Assembly: GCA_031315995.1 (NCBI GenBank)
Contig: JALDRG010000002.1
Span: forward strand, 124,001-188,000
Source: Nitrospira sp.
Lineage (GTDB): Bacteria; Nitrospirota; Nitrospiria; Nitrospirales; Nitrospiraceae
Length of the DNA: 64,000 nucleotides
Direction of reading: 5' to 3'
The position numbers were made by a program, and so were the translations under genes. The notes below the pieces were generated by a model that had not been told where the DNA came from, did no database searches, and saw only the letters and a list, made by a program, of their open reading frames with translations. Shown here piece by piece: positions 26,487 to 35,009 of the stretch (within the stretch, counting starts at the first letter, position 1; each line of letters starts with the position of its first letter).

Positions 26487-27806
26487 ATGGCCGCAGACCA
26501 CTCGGAACTCGATCCCCAGCAAACCGCTCACCCGACACCGGTTGTGCTGGCTCCCGTTCCGGTAGTGCAAGGTCAAGGCCATCATCAGATGCCTGTCAGA
26601 GCCGGCTTGAGCGCCCCTCCTGTCAGAAAGCGACGGATGCCGTTCCTGCTGGGAACGATCGGACTTCTGGCTCTTCTGGCGATCAGCCTCTGGTACTGGT
26701 GGTCCACCAACCCTATTGCCAGCCACTACAAGACCCTCCCGATCGACCGTGGACCGATTACCGCTCTTGTGACGGCCACCGGAGCCGTCAATCCGGTTGT
26801 CTCGGTGCAGGTCGGCAGTCAGGTCTCGGGCAAGATTGCAAAACTCTATGCCGACTTTAATTCGGTGGTGAGAGAAGGGCAGATCCTCGCCTCCATTGAT
26901 CCAAAGCCCTATCATGCCAAGGTCAGCCAGACCAAAGCTGGGCTCAAGAGCGCCGAGGCCAATCTCGCCAAAGCACGAAATCTATTCCTGCAGCGAAAGC
27001 TGGAACTGGACCGGATGGGTGCCCTGCGCGCCGAACAATTTGTGTCTCAATCCGAACTGGATCTGGCAAAAACCAATGCCCGCGACGCCGAGGCGCAGGT
27101 GGATCTGTCCCAAGCGCAGGTGGATCAAGCCAGGGCCACGCTCTCTTCTGCGGAATTGGACCTGGGCTACACCACTATTTATTCGCCAGTCAACGGCACC
27201 GTCGTCTCCCGCAATGTCGAAGAAGGACAGACCGTCGCCGCGAGTTTTCAAACCCCGACCCTTTTTGTGCTCGCACAAGATCTGACCCGGATGCAAGTCA
27301 ACGCCAACGTCAGCGAATCCGACATCGGCGGCGTGACGGAAGGGAAACCGGCTGACTTCAGGGTGGATGCCTACCCGCGCGAGTTTTTTCACGGCATCGT
27401 GACGCAGGTCCGAAATTCGCCGGTCAGCATTCAAAACGTTGTCACCTACGATGTGATCATCTCGGTCGAAAACCCCGACTTCAAGCTCAAACCCGGCATG
27501 ACTGCCAGCATCACCATTGTGACCGCGCGAAACGAACATGCGCTCCGCGCGCCCAACGCGGCGTTACGTTTCCGTCTCCCCGGCGTGCCGGTGGATCGGA
27601 AGACGCCGCAGCTCTGGGTGTTGGAAACGAGTGGACGTGTGCGGGCCGCCCCGATCACCCCCGGCATTGCAGACTCGCTGTTCACCGAGATTGCCGACGG
27701 CGACGTGCGGGAGGGTGATGCCGCGATCGTGGCATTGGAGACCGCGGAGGACCGCGCCCAGCAAACACTACCGCCTGGTTTCGAGTTCGGACCGAAGATG
27801 CGGTGA
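26487..27806 (+). CDS. MacA-like periplasmic adaptor (HlyD family)
   Basis: 439 residues with an N-terminal membrane anchor near 52-70 (FLLGTIGLLALLAISLWYW). The barrel-sandwich motif begins VVSVQVGSQVSGKIAKLYADFNS, a long helical hairpin follows (about 125-225), then YSPVNGTVVSRNVEEGQTVAA and beta-barrel domains as in MacA. The ATG at 26487 follows GGAGG with six bases between. It is followed after 10 bases by a MacB-like permease gene. A MacAB-type pump exports peptides, macrolides or siderophores through a TolC channel. The ATP-binding subunit expected between adaptor and permease is missing. Confidence 0.92.
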   Translation: MAADHSELDPQQTAHPTPVVLAPVPVVQGQGHHQMPVRAGLSAPPVRKRRMPFLLGTIGLLALLAISLWYWWSTNPIASHYKTLPIDRGPITALVTATGAVNPVVSVQVGSQVSGKIAKLYADFNSVVREGQILASIDPKPYHAKVSQTKAGLKSAEANLAKARNLFLQRKLELDRMGALRAEQFVSQSELDLAKTNARDAEAQVDLSQAQVDQARATLSSAELDLGYTTIYSPVNGTVVSRNVEEGQTVAASFQTPTLFVLAQDLTRMQVNANVSESDIGGVTEGKPADFRVDAYPREFFHGIVTQVRNSPVSIQNVVTYDVIISVENPDFKLKPGMTASITIVTARNEHALRAPNAALRFRLPGVPVDRKTPQLWVLETSGRVRAAPITPGIADSLFTEIADGDVREGDAAIVALETAEDRAQQTLPPGFEFGPKMR

Positions 27807-27816
27807 GCGACGTGGC

Positions 27817-29049
27817 ATGAGCTTTCTCTGGCTGACCATTCAAGCCGCCCTGCGTGTGCTCCGGCGCAATCCCTTGCGCGCAGGATTAACCATGCTCGGC
27901 ATCGTCATCGGTGTCGGCGCCGTCGTCGGCATGGTGAGCCTTGGACAGGGCGCAACCGCCTCGGTCCAGCGTGAGATCGCCAGCCTTGGCACCAATGTGC
28001 TCATTATCATTCCTGGCGCCACCACGACGGGCGGCATACGCGGCGGACTCGGATCGGTCTCGACTCTCACCGTTGAAGATGCGCGCGAGATCGAAAAGCG
28101 CATCGGCGACATCAGCCTCGTGACCTATGCGTCCCGCTCCGTCTTACAAGTCATTCGCGAACATAAAAACTGGAACACCATTGCAATAGGCACCACAACA
28201 GCCTTCACCGAGCTCCGCAACTGGCCTGTGGCGGAAGGGAACTTCTTTACCCAGGCGGATGAAGACGCCGCCACGAAGGTCGCGGTGCTGGGGAAGACTG
28301 TCGTCGACAACCTGTTTGAGCGCGGAGAAGACGTGGTCGGGGCGCAGATTCGAATCAAGAATGTGCCGCTTCGCGTCATCGGCGTCCTGGCACCGAAAGG
28401 ACAGTCTCTGACCGGGCAAGATCAGGACGACATCGTCATCCTTCCGTTCACGACCGCGGAGCGGAAGGTCCTGGGCACAAAGTTCCTTGGGACGGTCGGG
28501 ATTATTCTGGTCGCCACCCAGCACCGTTACAGCATCCCCGCCGCCGTCGAGGAGATTAAAGAACTCCTGCGCACGCGACACCGGATTCACACGGCCGAGG
28601 AGGACGATTTTACGATCCGAACCATGGAAGATGTGGCCAAGACCGTGGCGGGGGCCAGTCGAACCATGATGGTGATGCTGCTCAGCATCGCGTCGATTTC
28701 CCTCGTCGTGGGCGGCATCGGAATTATGAATATTTTGCTGGTTTCGGTGACGGAACGCACCAGGGAAATCGGTATCCGCATGGCAGTCGGCGCCAAACGC
28801 GCCCACATCTTGCTGCAATTTCTGGTCGAGGCGATGATCCTCACGGTGATCGGCGGAGTGGCCGGTGTGATATTTGGCATCGCCGGGGCGCGGCTCCTGA
28901 CTCACCTCATCGGCTGGCCTACGATCATCTCGTCGCAAGCGGTGGCCGTCGCCTTCTTCGTCTCTCTGGTCGTGGGAATTTTTTTCGGCCTCTACCCGGC
29001 CAACAAAGCCTCGCGGATGAATCCCATCGAAGCGCTGCATTATGAGTAG
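27817..29049 (+). CDS. MacB-like ABC transporter permease (FtsX family), no fused ATPase
   Basis: 410 residues: first membrane helix near 20-40 (GLTMLGIVIGVGAVVGMVSLG), the MacB periplasmic core domain (about 45-270), and three C-terminal helices of the FtsX domain (SIASISLVVGGIGIMNILLVSVTERTREIG, with the conserved ERTREIGIRMAVGAKR signature). The ABC domain that is N-terminal in Escherichia coli MacB is not present; in most bacteria it is a separate neighbouring gene, but none is found here between 26487 and 29049. The ATG at 27817 is chosen because the longer frame upstream overlaps the adaptor gene. Probably works with the adaptor and an ATPase encoded elsewhere. Confidence 0.93.
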   Translation: MSFLWLTIQAALRVLRRNPLRAGLTMLGIVIGVGAVVGMVSLGQGATASVQREIASLGTNVLIIIPGATTTGGIRGGLGSVSTLTVEDAREIEKRIGDISLVTYASRSVLQVIREHKNWNTIAIGTTTAFTELRNWPVAEGNFFTQADEDAATKVAVLGKTVVDNLFERGEDVVGAQIRIKNVPLRVIGVLAPKGQSLTGQDQDDIVILPFTTAERKVLGTKFLGTVGIILVATQHRYSIPAAVEEIKELLRTRHRIHTAEEDDFTIRTMEDVAKTVAGASRTMMVMLLSIASISLVVGGIGIMNILLVSVTERTREIGIRMAVGAKRAHILLQFLVEAMILTVIGGVAGVIFGIAGARLLTHLIGWPTIISSQAVAVAFFVSLVVGIFFGLYPANKASRMNPIEALHYE

Positions 29050-29082
29050 GGCTGAGAAGCGAACGGTGGGCAATGGGCCGGC

Positions 29083-30012
29083 TCAACGTCCCGCGACCTG
29101 CTGCTCCGCGTGGTAGGAACTGCGGACCAGTGGGCCAGATTCCACATGGCGAAAGCCTAAGGCAAGGCCTTCCTCTTTTAAGGTGGCAAATTCATCGGGG
29201 TGGTAGAAACGCGCCACAGGGAGATGTTCTTTCGTCGGTTGCAGGTATTGGCCGATGGTCAGGATATCGCAATCGACTGAACGCAAGTCACGCATAACCT
29301 CGCGGGCCTCATCTGCCGTTTCGCCCATGCCGAGGATCAATCCCGACTTCGTCGTCAGCCCCATCTGCTTCGCCCGGTCCAGCAACTCGATGGATCGCTG
29401 ATATTTCCCCTGGGGACGGATCGAGGGAAACAGACGACGTACCGTTTCGATGTTGTGATTCAGGATGTCCGGATTCTCCGCGGCAACCATCGCCAGCGCC
29501 GCTTCGTTTCCTTCAAAGTCCGGAATCAACACCTCGATCGTACAACTGGGAATCAATCGACGGATGTGACGGATGGTTTCGGCAAAGATCGAGGCGCCGC
29601 CATCGTCAAGTTCGTCGCGGTTCACCGAGGTGATAACGGCATGCCTCAAACTCAACGCCTGAATGGCTTCCGCCACGCGCAGCGGCTCCTCGCGATCCAC
29701 TTCATGCGGCCGGCCGGTGGCGACCGAGCAGTAGTGGCATCTCCTGGTACAGATGTCGCCGAGAATCAGAAAGGTTGCGGTGCGCGCGTTCCAACATTCC
29801 CACACGTTCGGACAACGGGCCTCTTCACAAATCGTGTGGAGATTGAGCCGGTCCATGGTGGCGCGGATGTCCTGGTAGTCGGGACCGGTCTGAAGCCGAA
29901 CCTTGAACCAGGGCGGCAGGCGGCGGGAATGAGACGTCGACGGCTGATATCCGACGTCCGACGCTGAATCTTCACCTAGAGGTTTCCGGGGATCAATGTG
30001 AATGAAGCTCAC
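29083..30012 (-). CDS. lipA: lipoyl synthase
   Basis: 309 residues. Radical SAM enzyme inserting two sulfurs into octanoyl groups on lipoyl domains of 2-oxoacid dehydrogenases. Both iron-sulfur motifs are complete: Cys62, Cys67, Cys73 ([12 protein letters not shown]) for the sacrificial cluster and Cys88, Cys92, Cys95 (CTRRCHYC) for the SAM cluster; the C-terminal SSYHAEQ supplies the Ser ligand. The GTG at 30012 overlaps the upstream stop by four bases (GTGA), so it was translationally coupled to a pyruvate dehydrogenase E2 gene, now only a fused remnant. Length and motifs are normal, so the enzyme itself should work. Confidence 0.96.
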   Translation of the reverse strand: MSFIHIDPRKPLGEDSASDVGYQPSTSHSRRLPPWFKVRLQTGPDYQDIRATMDRLNLHTICEEARCPNVWECWNARTATFLILGDICTRRCHYCSVATGRPHEVDREEPLRVAEAIQALSLRHAVITSVNRDELDDGGASIFAETIRHIRRLIPSCTIEVLIPDFEGNEAALAMVAAENPDILNHNIETVRRLFPSIRPQGKYQRSIELLDRAKQMGLTTKSGLILGMGETADEAREVMRDLRSVDCDILTIGQYLQPTKEHLPVARFYHPDEFATLKEEGLALGFRHVESGPLVRSSYHAEQQVAGR

Positions 30013-30611
30013 GGTTTCACCATCGGCGCGATGAGCTCCTGCGGGTGCTCGAGGATTCGTTTGAACTCTTTGAGAAACTGCGCGCCCATCAATCCATCGA
30101 GCGCCCGATGGTCGCACGACAGCGTGACCTTCATCCGACGTCCCACCGTAACAGCGCCCTTGACCACGACGGACACATCACGAATGTCACCGACAGCAAT
30201 CGACGCGGCTTGCGGCGGCATCAACACCGCGATAAAGTTGTCCACTCCGAACATGCCGAGGTTGGAGACATGTAGCGAATCTTCGCGGCGTTGTTGACGA
30301 TCTGATCGAGCACCACGATGCCCAAGTTCATGGTCATCAGTTCGACGATCGGCTGCAGCCGCGCCGATGGCCAAACCGGTGAAGCCCGCTTCCGTAATCG
30401 GCGTATCAACCACCCGTTGCGGACCAACCCCCTCGACGAACCTCTTGCTGACCTTGAAGGCGCCCTGGTAACGGCCGACTTCTTCACCGATTAACAACAC
30501 CGTATCGTCGTGGCGCATCTCTTCCCAGATCGCCTGATCTGGCGGTGGAGGAACAGCGGATCGGTCTTGTCCATGTCCGTCATTATGCATGGGCGTGAGG
30601 AGCCGACTCAA
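30009..30611 (-). pseudogene. fused remnant of pyruvate dehydrogenase E1 alpha, E1 beta and E2 genes
   Basis: An open frame of 200 codons made of unrelated pieces. Near 30585 a short start ([15 protein letters not shown] in another frame) resembles an E1 alpha N-terminus. From about 30530 [22 protein letters not shown] to [16 protein letters not shown] is E1 beta; a small deletion shifts frame ([29 protein letters not shown] continues E1 beta in the next frame). At about 30270 the sequence changes abruptly to [23 protein letters not shown]...SCDHRALDG, the C-terminal catalytic domain of dihydrolipoyl acetyltransferase with its active-site HRALDG. Most of E1 alpha, two thirds of E1 beta, and the lipoyl domain and front of E2 are missing. 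lipA follows intact. Confidence 0.85.
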
Positions 30612-30694
30612 CCTCGATCTTCCGAGGTCAACACGAGGATAAGACCGAGAGAGAAAAACCGCCGAAGGAAGATGTTATTGTGGAGCGCAGGCGA

Positions 30695-30725
30695 CTCAGG
30701 TGCGGGCGCAATCTCCGCACCTGAG
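30695..30725 (-). terminator. hairpin after the secreted hypothetical gene
   Basis: Perfect 11-bp inverted repeat (30695-30705 with 30715-30725, nine-base loop) beginning nine bases beyond the stop of the gene at 30734-31408. No U-run follows on the minus strand, so it may act as a Rho-assisted terminator or 3' stabiliser. Confidence 0.5.
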
Positions 30726-30733
30726 CGGCAGGG

Positions 30734-31408
30734 CTATTTTACCTTGGAAAAATCTGCATCGAACTGCATTTGCTGTCCGTCCTGCAAAGTCACGATTATC
30801 GTCGTTTTGGCGTTGGGATCAAACGACTCGTATCCGAACCGGGCGGTAAACCGCGACCGGTAGGCGGGTCCTGCGCCATCATTTTTTCGTCCCCGATCGG
30901 CCGGACTGATATCTACCGGACGGATATTCTTTCCCTTTTGCTGAAACACGACGTCGGCCTTCTCCGCGAAGTACTCATCATCGCCGCAGAGCTGCACTTC
31001 GACTTCCATGTTCGGCATGTCCACGACCTTCTGGATAAATTCATCGGGCATGCGCACATCTTTCTTCTGTTTCTTCGATTCCGCCGCTTCCTGCCTACCG
31101 AAGGCCTCGAGCCGATACCGCTTGGTGCGCAAGATGGCACTCGCGCCGCAGGGATCTTTCTCGGGATCGGCGCCCACTCGCGTGACCAACGACGCCTGCT
31201 GCAAGACCTTCTTCACATCTTCCGGCGACCCGGCTTTTTCCATAGGCGCCCGGCCGGCCTCCAAGGCCTTCTTGGCTTCGTCGGGGGACAACTTGACATC
31301 GATCGCCCACGTCGGCCCGCTGACCGCCCATACCATCGCTCCGATGACCAGCCCGAGGACACCATGGGACCGCCGACGCCGACCTGCACTGCAATGATTA
31401 GCGCGCAT
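30734..31408 (-). CDS. secreted hypothetical protein
   Basis: 224 residues with a signal peptide (hydrophobic core LGLVIGAMVWAVSG, cleavage near TWAIDVK). The mature part is polar, starts with a helical stretch (SPDEAKKALEAGRAPMEKAG) and ends in beta-like segments (TTIIVTLQDGQQMQFDADFSKV). Two cysteines remain (DPCGAS and QLCGDD), which may form a disulfide. The ATG at 31408 follows GGGAGG at good spacing. It is a single gene with a hairpin at its end. No family is recognised. Confidence 0.75.
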   Translation of the reverse strand: MRANHCSAGRRRRSHGVLGLVIGAMVWAVSGPTWAIDVKLSPDEAKKALEAGRAPMEKAGSPEDVKKVLQQASLVTRVGADPEKDPCGASAILRTKRYRLEAFGRQEAAESKKQKKDVRMPDEFIQKVVDMPNMEVEVQLCGDDEYFAEKADVVFQQKGKNIRPVDISPADRGRKNDGAGPAYRSRFTARFGYESFDPNAKTTIIVTLQDGQQMQFDADFSKVK

Positions 31409-31509
31409 GACTACCTCCCTGACGCGTCACTGAATAAGGGCGCATTGTAAAAGGATTGCGAAGGCCTTTTCAATCTCACGAACGCAGGCACATTCATGGG
31501 CGAGCCGGG

Positions 31510-32142
31510 CTACGAACTGAAGCGATTCCAGTTGGGATAGGGCTTGCGGGCATAGAGTCGATCGACATCCACCGGACAAGGCGCGCCGCGCTGATGCAGC
31601 ATCTCCGCAACCAGGCGAAGTGGCAACCCCACGGCCGCGGTGTAATCGCCGTCAATCCGCTCGATAAGGGTTGCGCCGCCACCTTGGATAGAATAGGCGC
31701 CGGCCTTGCCCAGACTGTCGCCGGTTCGCAGATAGGCGGCCACGGCATCTTCATTCGGGAGCTTCATCGTCACCAGCACCGTGGCGATCTGCACCTCGCA
31801 TCGATCACGGTCAGGCCCCACCAGAGCGACGGCGGTCACAATCTTGTGCATCCGCCCGGCCATGCGCTGGAGCATGGACTCGGCATCGGCCAAATCGGCC
31901 GGCTTTCCCAAGACCTCCGAACCAAGGCTGATCAAGGTGTCGCTCCCAATGATGAGCGCGTCAGGACAATGTGCCGCACAGGACCGGGCCTTGCCCACGG
32001 CAAACTCGATGGCCTGCTGCTCGGCAGACAGATGCGGCATCACCTGCTCGACGAACGGCGGAGCAATGACGTCAAAGGGTAGCCCCAGGAGGGTCAACAA
32101 TTCATGCCGTCTCGGGGAGGTGGAAGCCAGAATCAGCCGCAT
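31510..32142 (-). CDS. maf: Maf-family nucleoside triphosphate pyrophosphatase
   Basis: 210 residues; hydrolyses non-canonical or modified nucleotides (dTTP/UTP or m7GTP class) to monophosphates. Family motifs are present: N-terminal LILASTSPRRHELL, the substrate-pocket VGKARS, IIGSDTLISLG with the catalytic Asp, KPADLADAESML, AGRMHKIVTAVAL and GKAGAYSIQGGGATLIERIDGDYTAAVGLP. The ATG at 32142 aligns with the usual family start and lies four bases after the dus stop; the longer frame to 32196 only reads through the end of dus. Last gene of an MNIO - dus - maf operon. Confidence 0.93.
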   Translation of the reverse strand: MRLILASTSPRRHELLTLLGLPFDVIAPPFVEQVMPHLSAEQQAIEFAVGKARSCAAHCPDALIIGSDTLISLGSEVLGKPADLADAESMLQRMAGRMHKIVTAVALVGPDRDRCEVQIATVLVTMKLPNEDAVAAYLRTGDSLGKAGAYSIQGGGATLIERIDGDYTAAVGLPLRLVAEMLHQRGAPCPVDVDRLYARKPYPNWNRFSS

Positions 32143-32146
32143 GGGA

Positions 32147-33328
32147 TCAGGAAACGCAGGGGTGTGAGACGTGAGGCTCGAGGAGAACAGGCTCAAGCGC
32201 GGCGAGCTCCGCCGTCATAAGGTCATGACAAAACTCTGCGACGATGCGTTCGACGTCCAGCACGCTGGACGCCCCGAACATCTTGCCGCGCATCGCTGCG
32301 GCATGGGGAAATCCTTTGCAGTACCAGCCCAGATGTTTCCGAATGGACCGGAACCGTTCCAGTCCGGCGATGGCTTCATACTGTTTCGCATGGTCGAGCA
32401 TGACCTGCATGCGATGACGGAGCGAAACCTGCGGTTCCCAGGCCGTGAGGGATAAGGTGGACAGGTCCCGTTCGCTGAACGCCCGCCGAGCCTGCTCTTT
32501 CTCACGAAAGAACCAGGGCGATCCCAACGTCCCTCGCCCGACTAACACGCCCTGCACCTGGCTCTCGGCAATGCGTCGGATCGCATCGACCAATGTGTTG
32601 AGATCACCGTTCCCCAGAATCAGCGTGTCGGTGCCGCGCGCCAGCTTGGCGGCTTCGGCGATGGCCGACCAATCCGCCGCTCCCCGGTACATCTGCTGCA
32701 GCGTTCGGCCGTGTACGGTGATGGCCGCCGGGCCGACTGCCAACAGATGTTCGATCCAGCGCTCGACCACGACACAATCAAACCCCAGTCGAGTCTTGAT
32801 GGAAAGCGGAAGAAGCCGGCGTGAAACGACCGGCACACCGCAGCGACGATGATTCAACGTATGAATAAATTCAATGCGAGAGGGTTTAAATCCCTGGGTG
32901 TGGATGGACTGCCCCCCGGCCCAATCCTCCAAACCCTGTCGGGTAGCGCGCACAATCGCATGCGCCAGATCCGGCGTCTTGATTAGGGCCGCGCCCGAAC
33001 CCGACGCCGCCACGCTCTTCGACGGGCAACCCATATTGATATCGAGTCCGTCGAAGCCAAGCTCACAGACCACCTGCGCCGCGCGATAAAACTGATCTGG
33101 GTCCTTGCCATAGAGCTGCGCGACAATCGGCCGCTCGGCCTCGCTGTATATCAACGACGACAGGAGATGGTCCGGTCCACGGCATATCTCGTTGACGTTG
33201 GTGAACTCGGTAAAGGTGATATCGGCTCGTCCCTGAGCAGCCACCACCTGCCGAAAGGCGGCATCGGTCACTCCATCCATCGGCGCCAATCCAAGAATAG
33301 GCTGTGGCAGTGTCGCCCAAAAGCTCAT
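32147..33328 (-). CDS. dus: tRNA-dihydrouridine synthase
   Basis: 393 residues. FMN-dependent reductase that makes dihydrouridine in tRNA D-loops. The TIM barrel starts with LGLAPMDGVTDAAFR; the catalytic Cys lies in DINMGCPSKSV; the phosphate-binding end has NGDLNT and GVLVGRGTLGSPWF. A C-terminal helical domain follows. It is somewhat longer than the usual 320-350 residues because of an insert around residues 125-160 and a C-terminal tail. The ATG start overlaps the stop of the upstream MNIO gene (ATGA). Which of the DusA/B/C subtypes it is cannot be decided here. Confidence 0.92.
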   Translation of the reverse strand: MSFWATLPQPILGLAPMDGVTDAAFRQVVAAQGRADITFTEFTNVNEICRGPDHLLSSLIYSEAERPIVAQLYGKDPDQFYRAAQVVCELGFDGLDINMGCPSKSVAASGSGAALIKTPDLAHAIVRATRQGLEDWAGGQSIHTQGFKPSRIEFIHTLNHRRCGVPVVSRRLLPLSIKTRLGFDCVVVERWIEHLLAVGPAAITVHGRTLQQMYRGAADWSAIAEAAKLARGTDTLILGNGDLNTLVDAIRRIAESQVQGVLVGRGTLGSPWFFREKEQARRAFSERDLSTLSLTAWEPQVSLRHRMQVMLDHAKQYEAIAGLERFRSIRKHLGWYCKGFPHAAAMRGKMFGASSVLDVERIVAEFCHDLMTAELAALEPVLLEPHVSHPCVS

Positions 33329-34818
33329 GCGCGCACCTCGGCCGATTCAACCGGTTCGTTCGCCGCGCGATAGGCCGTCCGCAGTTCCTGGGCTTCCTCC
33401 ATCACCATCCCAGCAGCCGCTGGGCAGTCATTCGCGACGAATTCGACGAACCGATCGATCTTCAGCAGGAAAAAGTCATAATCATTCTCTTCGGACCTCG
33501 GTCGGCTGAACCAGAATGGGACGAACCGCTCCAATGGGAGAAGGGTCTCCGCCAGCATCCGACAGGTCTTCGGAAACATATCCTGCAACTCACCTCCCCA
33601 ATGGAGCAACTCGTAGGGGAGGTAGATCTCGCGGTACCGGTTCAGGTCATCGAGCGATCCGCCGAGCAGAGTCGGCTCTTCCGTCATGGACACCGACGGT
33701 TGGGACGGCCGGCCGCTGACAAATCGAACATAGGCTTGGTACTGCCTACTGAGTGTCGCCTGTTCAGCCGACGTCAGAGGCCGGCGTGATTCCGCGTATG
33801 GGACCATCTCTGGTCGCGGCCACCGAAGCGATGCAGACTGACCAGCCTGCTCGACACCGCCGGCCAGCGTTTCAAATCGATCACAAAACCGACGAAACTC
33901 CGTGACGATCGTGGCCACCGGCTTCGTATCGACTTCCAGCGCCACGCCTTTCAACGACGTCAGGCGAGGATGTTCCAAAACCTGGGCCAGCAGATCGAAC
34001 AAGACTTCCGGAATCGGAGATCCGTGAGCGTCGATCCAATAAGGCAATCCAGCATCCTCGGCAGCCTGTCGGAAGTCATCATGCGGTGTGAATTCTGCGA
34101 GCCCGGCGACATGAATTTCGATGACTCGTTCCATCGGAAAGACATCCAGAAATTCAGCGGTAAAGGCCCCTACCGTCTGACGGCGCCAGGCTCCCGTGTA
34201 CCGATACACCGTCCAGAGATGTCCGATGTCCAGCACCAGGCCGCATGCGACATGTTCGGTCACCGTTCGGAAGAAAGCAGGAATCGCAAGTGAGCCGCAG
34301 CCAAAATACGTGAGCGGCGGCATTTCCAACAAGACGAGGGCGGGCTTTGTCCCATGATGACGCGCCTGCTCGTCCACTTGCGCCTGGAGAAGGTTCAGAT
34401 TCTCAGCCGTCATCCTGGCCGACAAGTCCGTATACAACGGCGGCAGATAGGTGCCGAAGGCATACCCCGCCATCTGCTTCGTGGCACATTCATGATTCAG
34501 CCACGCACTGTCCAGGACGGCGATCTGCGCACAGGCTTCCGCCACCCCTTGCCTCCCGGAGCTGCTGTGAGAAAAATCGGGCTGCGTGGTCCACAAGCCT
34601 TCGCCATGATAGGGAAGCTTCATGTCCTGCAGGTGCCGTCGCACCCACTGCAGGGCTGAGATCGCCGCCTTGAAAACCTCCAGATAGCCTGGGCGCAGAC
34701 CCCCATCTCGCAACACCTGGACGAGGTGCAACAGATCCGGAGAATAGACATCGACGGATAACCCTAATCCATGCACGGCGATCCGACTCGCACGTTGTGT
34801 GAATTCACTTTCCATCAT
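33325..34818 (-). CDS. DUF692-type multinuclear iron oxygenase (MNIO) with extra C-terminal domain
   Basis: About 497 residues. The first 300 form a DUF692 TIM barrel of the MNIO group (relatives MbnB and TglH modify cysteines in ribosomal peptides). Candidate metal ligands are in LPYHGEGLW, LEMPP, LVLDIGHLW, IEIHVAGL, WIDAHGSPIPE and ALEVDTK, paralleling the family's HS, ENP, DVNN, EIHLAGH, IDTHGHPV and EWD blocks. The last 190 residues (from about PLTSAEQATLSRQY) are a helical domain I do not recognise. No precursor peptide or MbnC/TglI partner gene is visible next door; it overlaps dus by four bases instead. The start is uncertain (ATGs at 34848, 34818 and 34815). Confidence 0.8.
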   Translation of the reverse strand: MMESEFTQRASRIAVHGLGLSVDVYSPDLLHLVQVLRDGGLRPGYLEVFKAAISALQWVRRHLQDMKLPYHGEGLWTTQPDFSHSSSGRQGVAEACAQIAVLDSAWLNHECATKQMAGYAFGTYLPPLYTDLSARMTAENLNLLQAQVDEQARHHGTKPALVLLEMPPLTYFGCGSLAIPAFFRTVTEHVACGLVLDIGHLWTVYRYTGAWRRQTVGAFTAEFLDVFPMERVIEIHVAGLAEFTPHDDFRQAAEDAGLPYWIDAHGSPIPEVLFDLLAQVLEHPRLTSLKGVALEVDTKPVATIVTEFRRFCDRFETLAGGVEQAGQSASLRWPRPEMVPYAESRRPLTSAEQATLSRQYQAYVRFVSGRPSQPSVSMTEEPTLLGGSLDDLNRYREIYLPYELLHWGGELQDMFPKTCRMLAETLLPLERFVPFWFSRPRSEENDYDFFLLKIDRFVEFVANDCPAAAGMVMEEAQELRTAYRAANEPVESAEVRA

Positions 34819-35009
34819 GTCGCGTTTGGCATATTTTGAAGCAATCATAGTGACTATACTTCTTGTGCAGTCTAAGCGCCTAACCTCTTGGTTGACAAGG
34901 GAAGATGGGGACACCGCTCCGGCATATCGATCTGGTATACTTCCTTTCGACGTGGTGGTCGCCGGGCCGCAACGTCAGCCCCTCTCACGGCGAGAAACAG
35001 GCTTAACCG

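Noticed and set aside
30009-30611. Calling this a normal E2 or E1 beta gene
   Set aside because: The front half is E1 beta-like and the back half is the E2 catalytic end, with a frame change and missing domains.
34892-34941. Sigma-70 promoter from TTGACA near 34892 to TATACT near 34935 ahead of the CBS-PilZ gene
   Set aside because: Both hexamers look good, but they are about 38 bases apart, far too distant to form one promoter.
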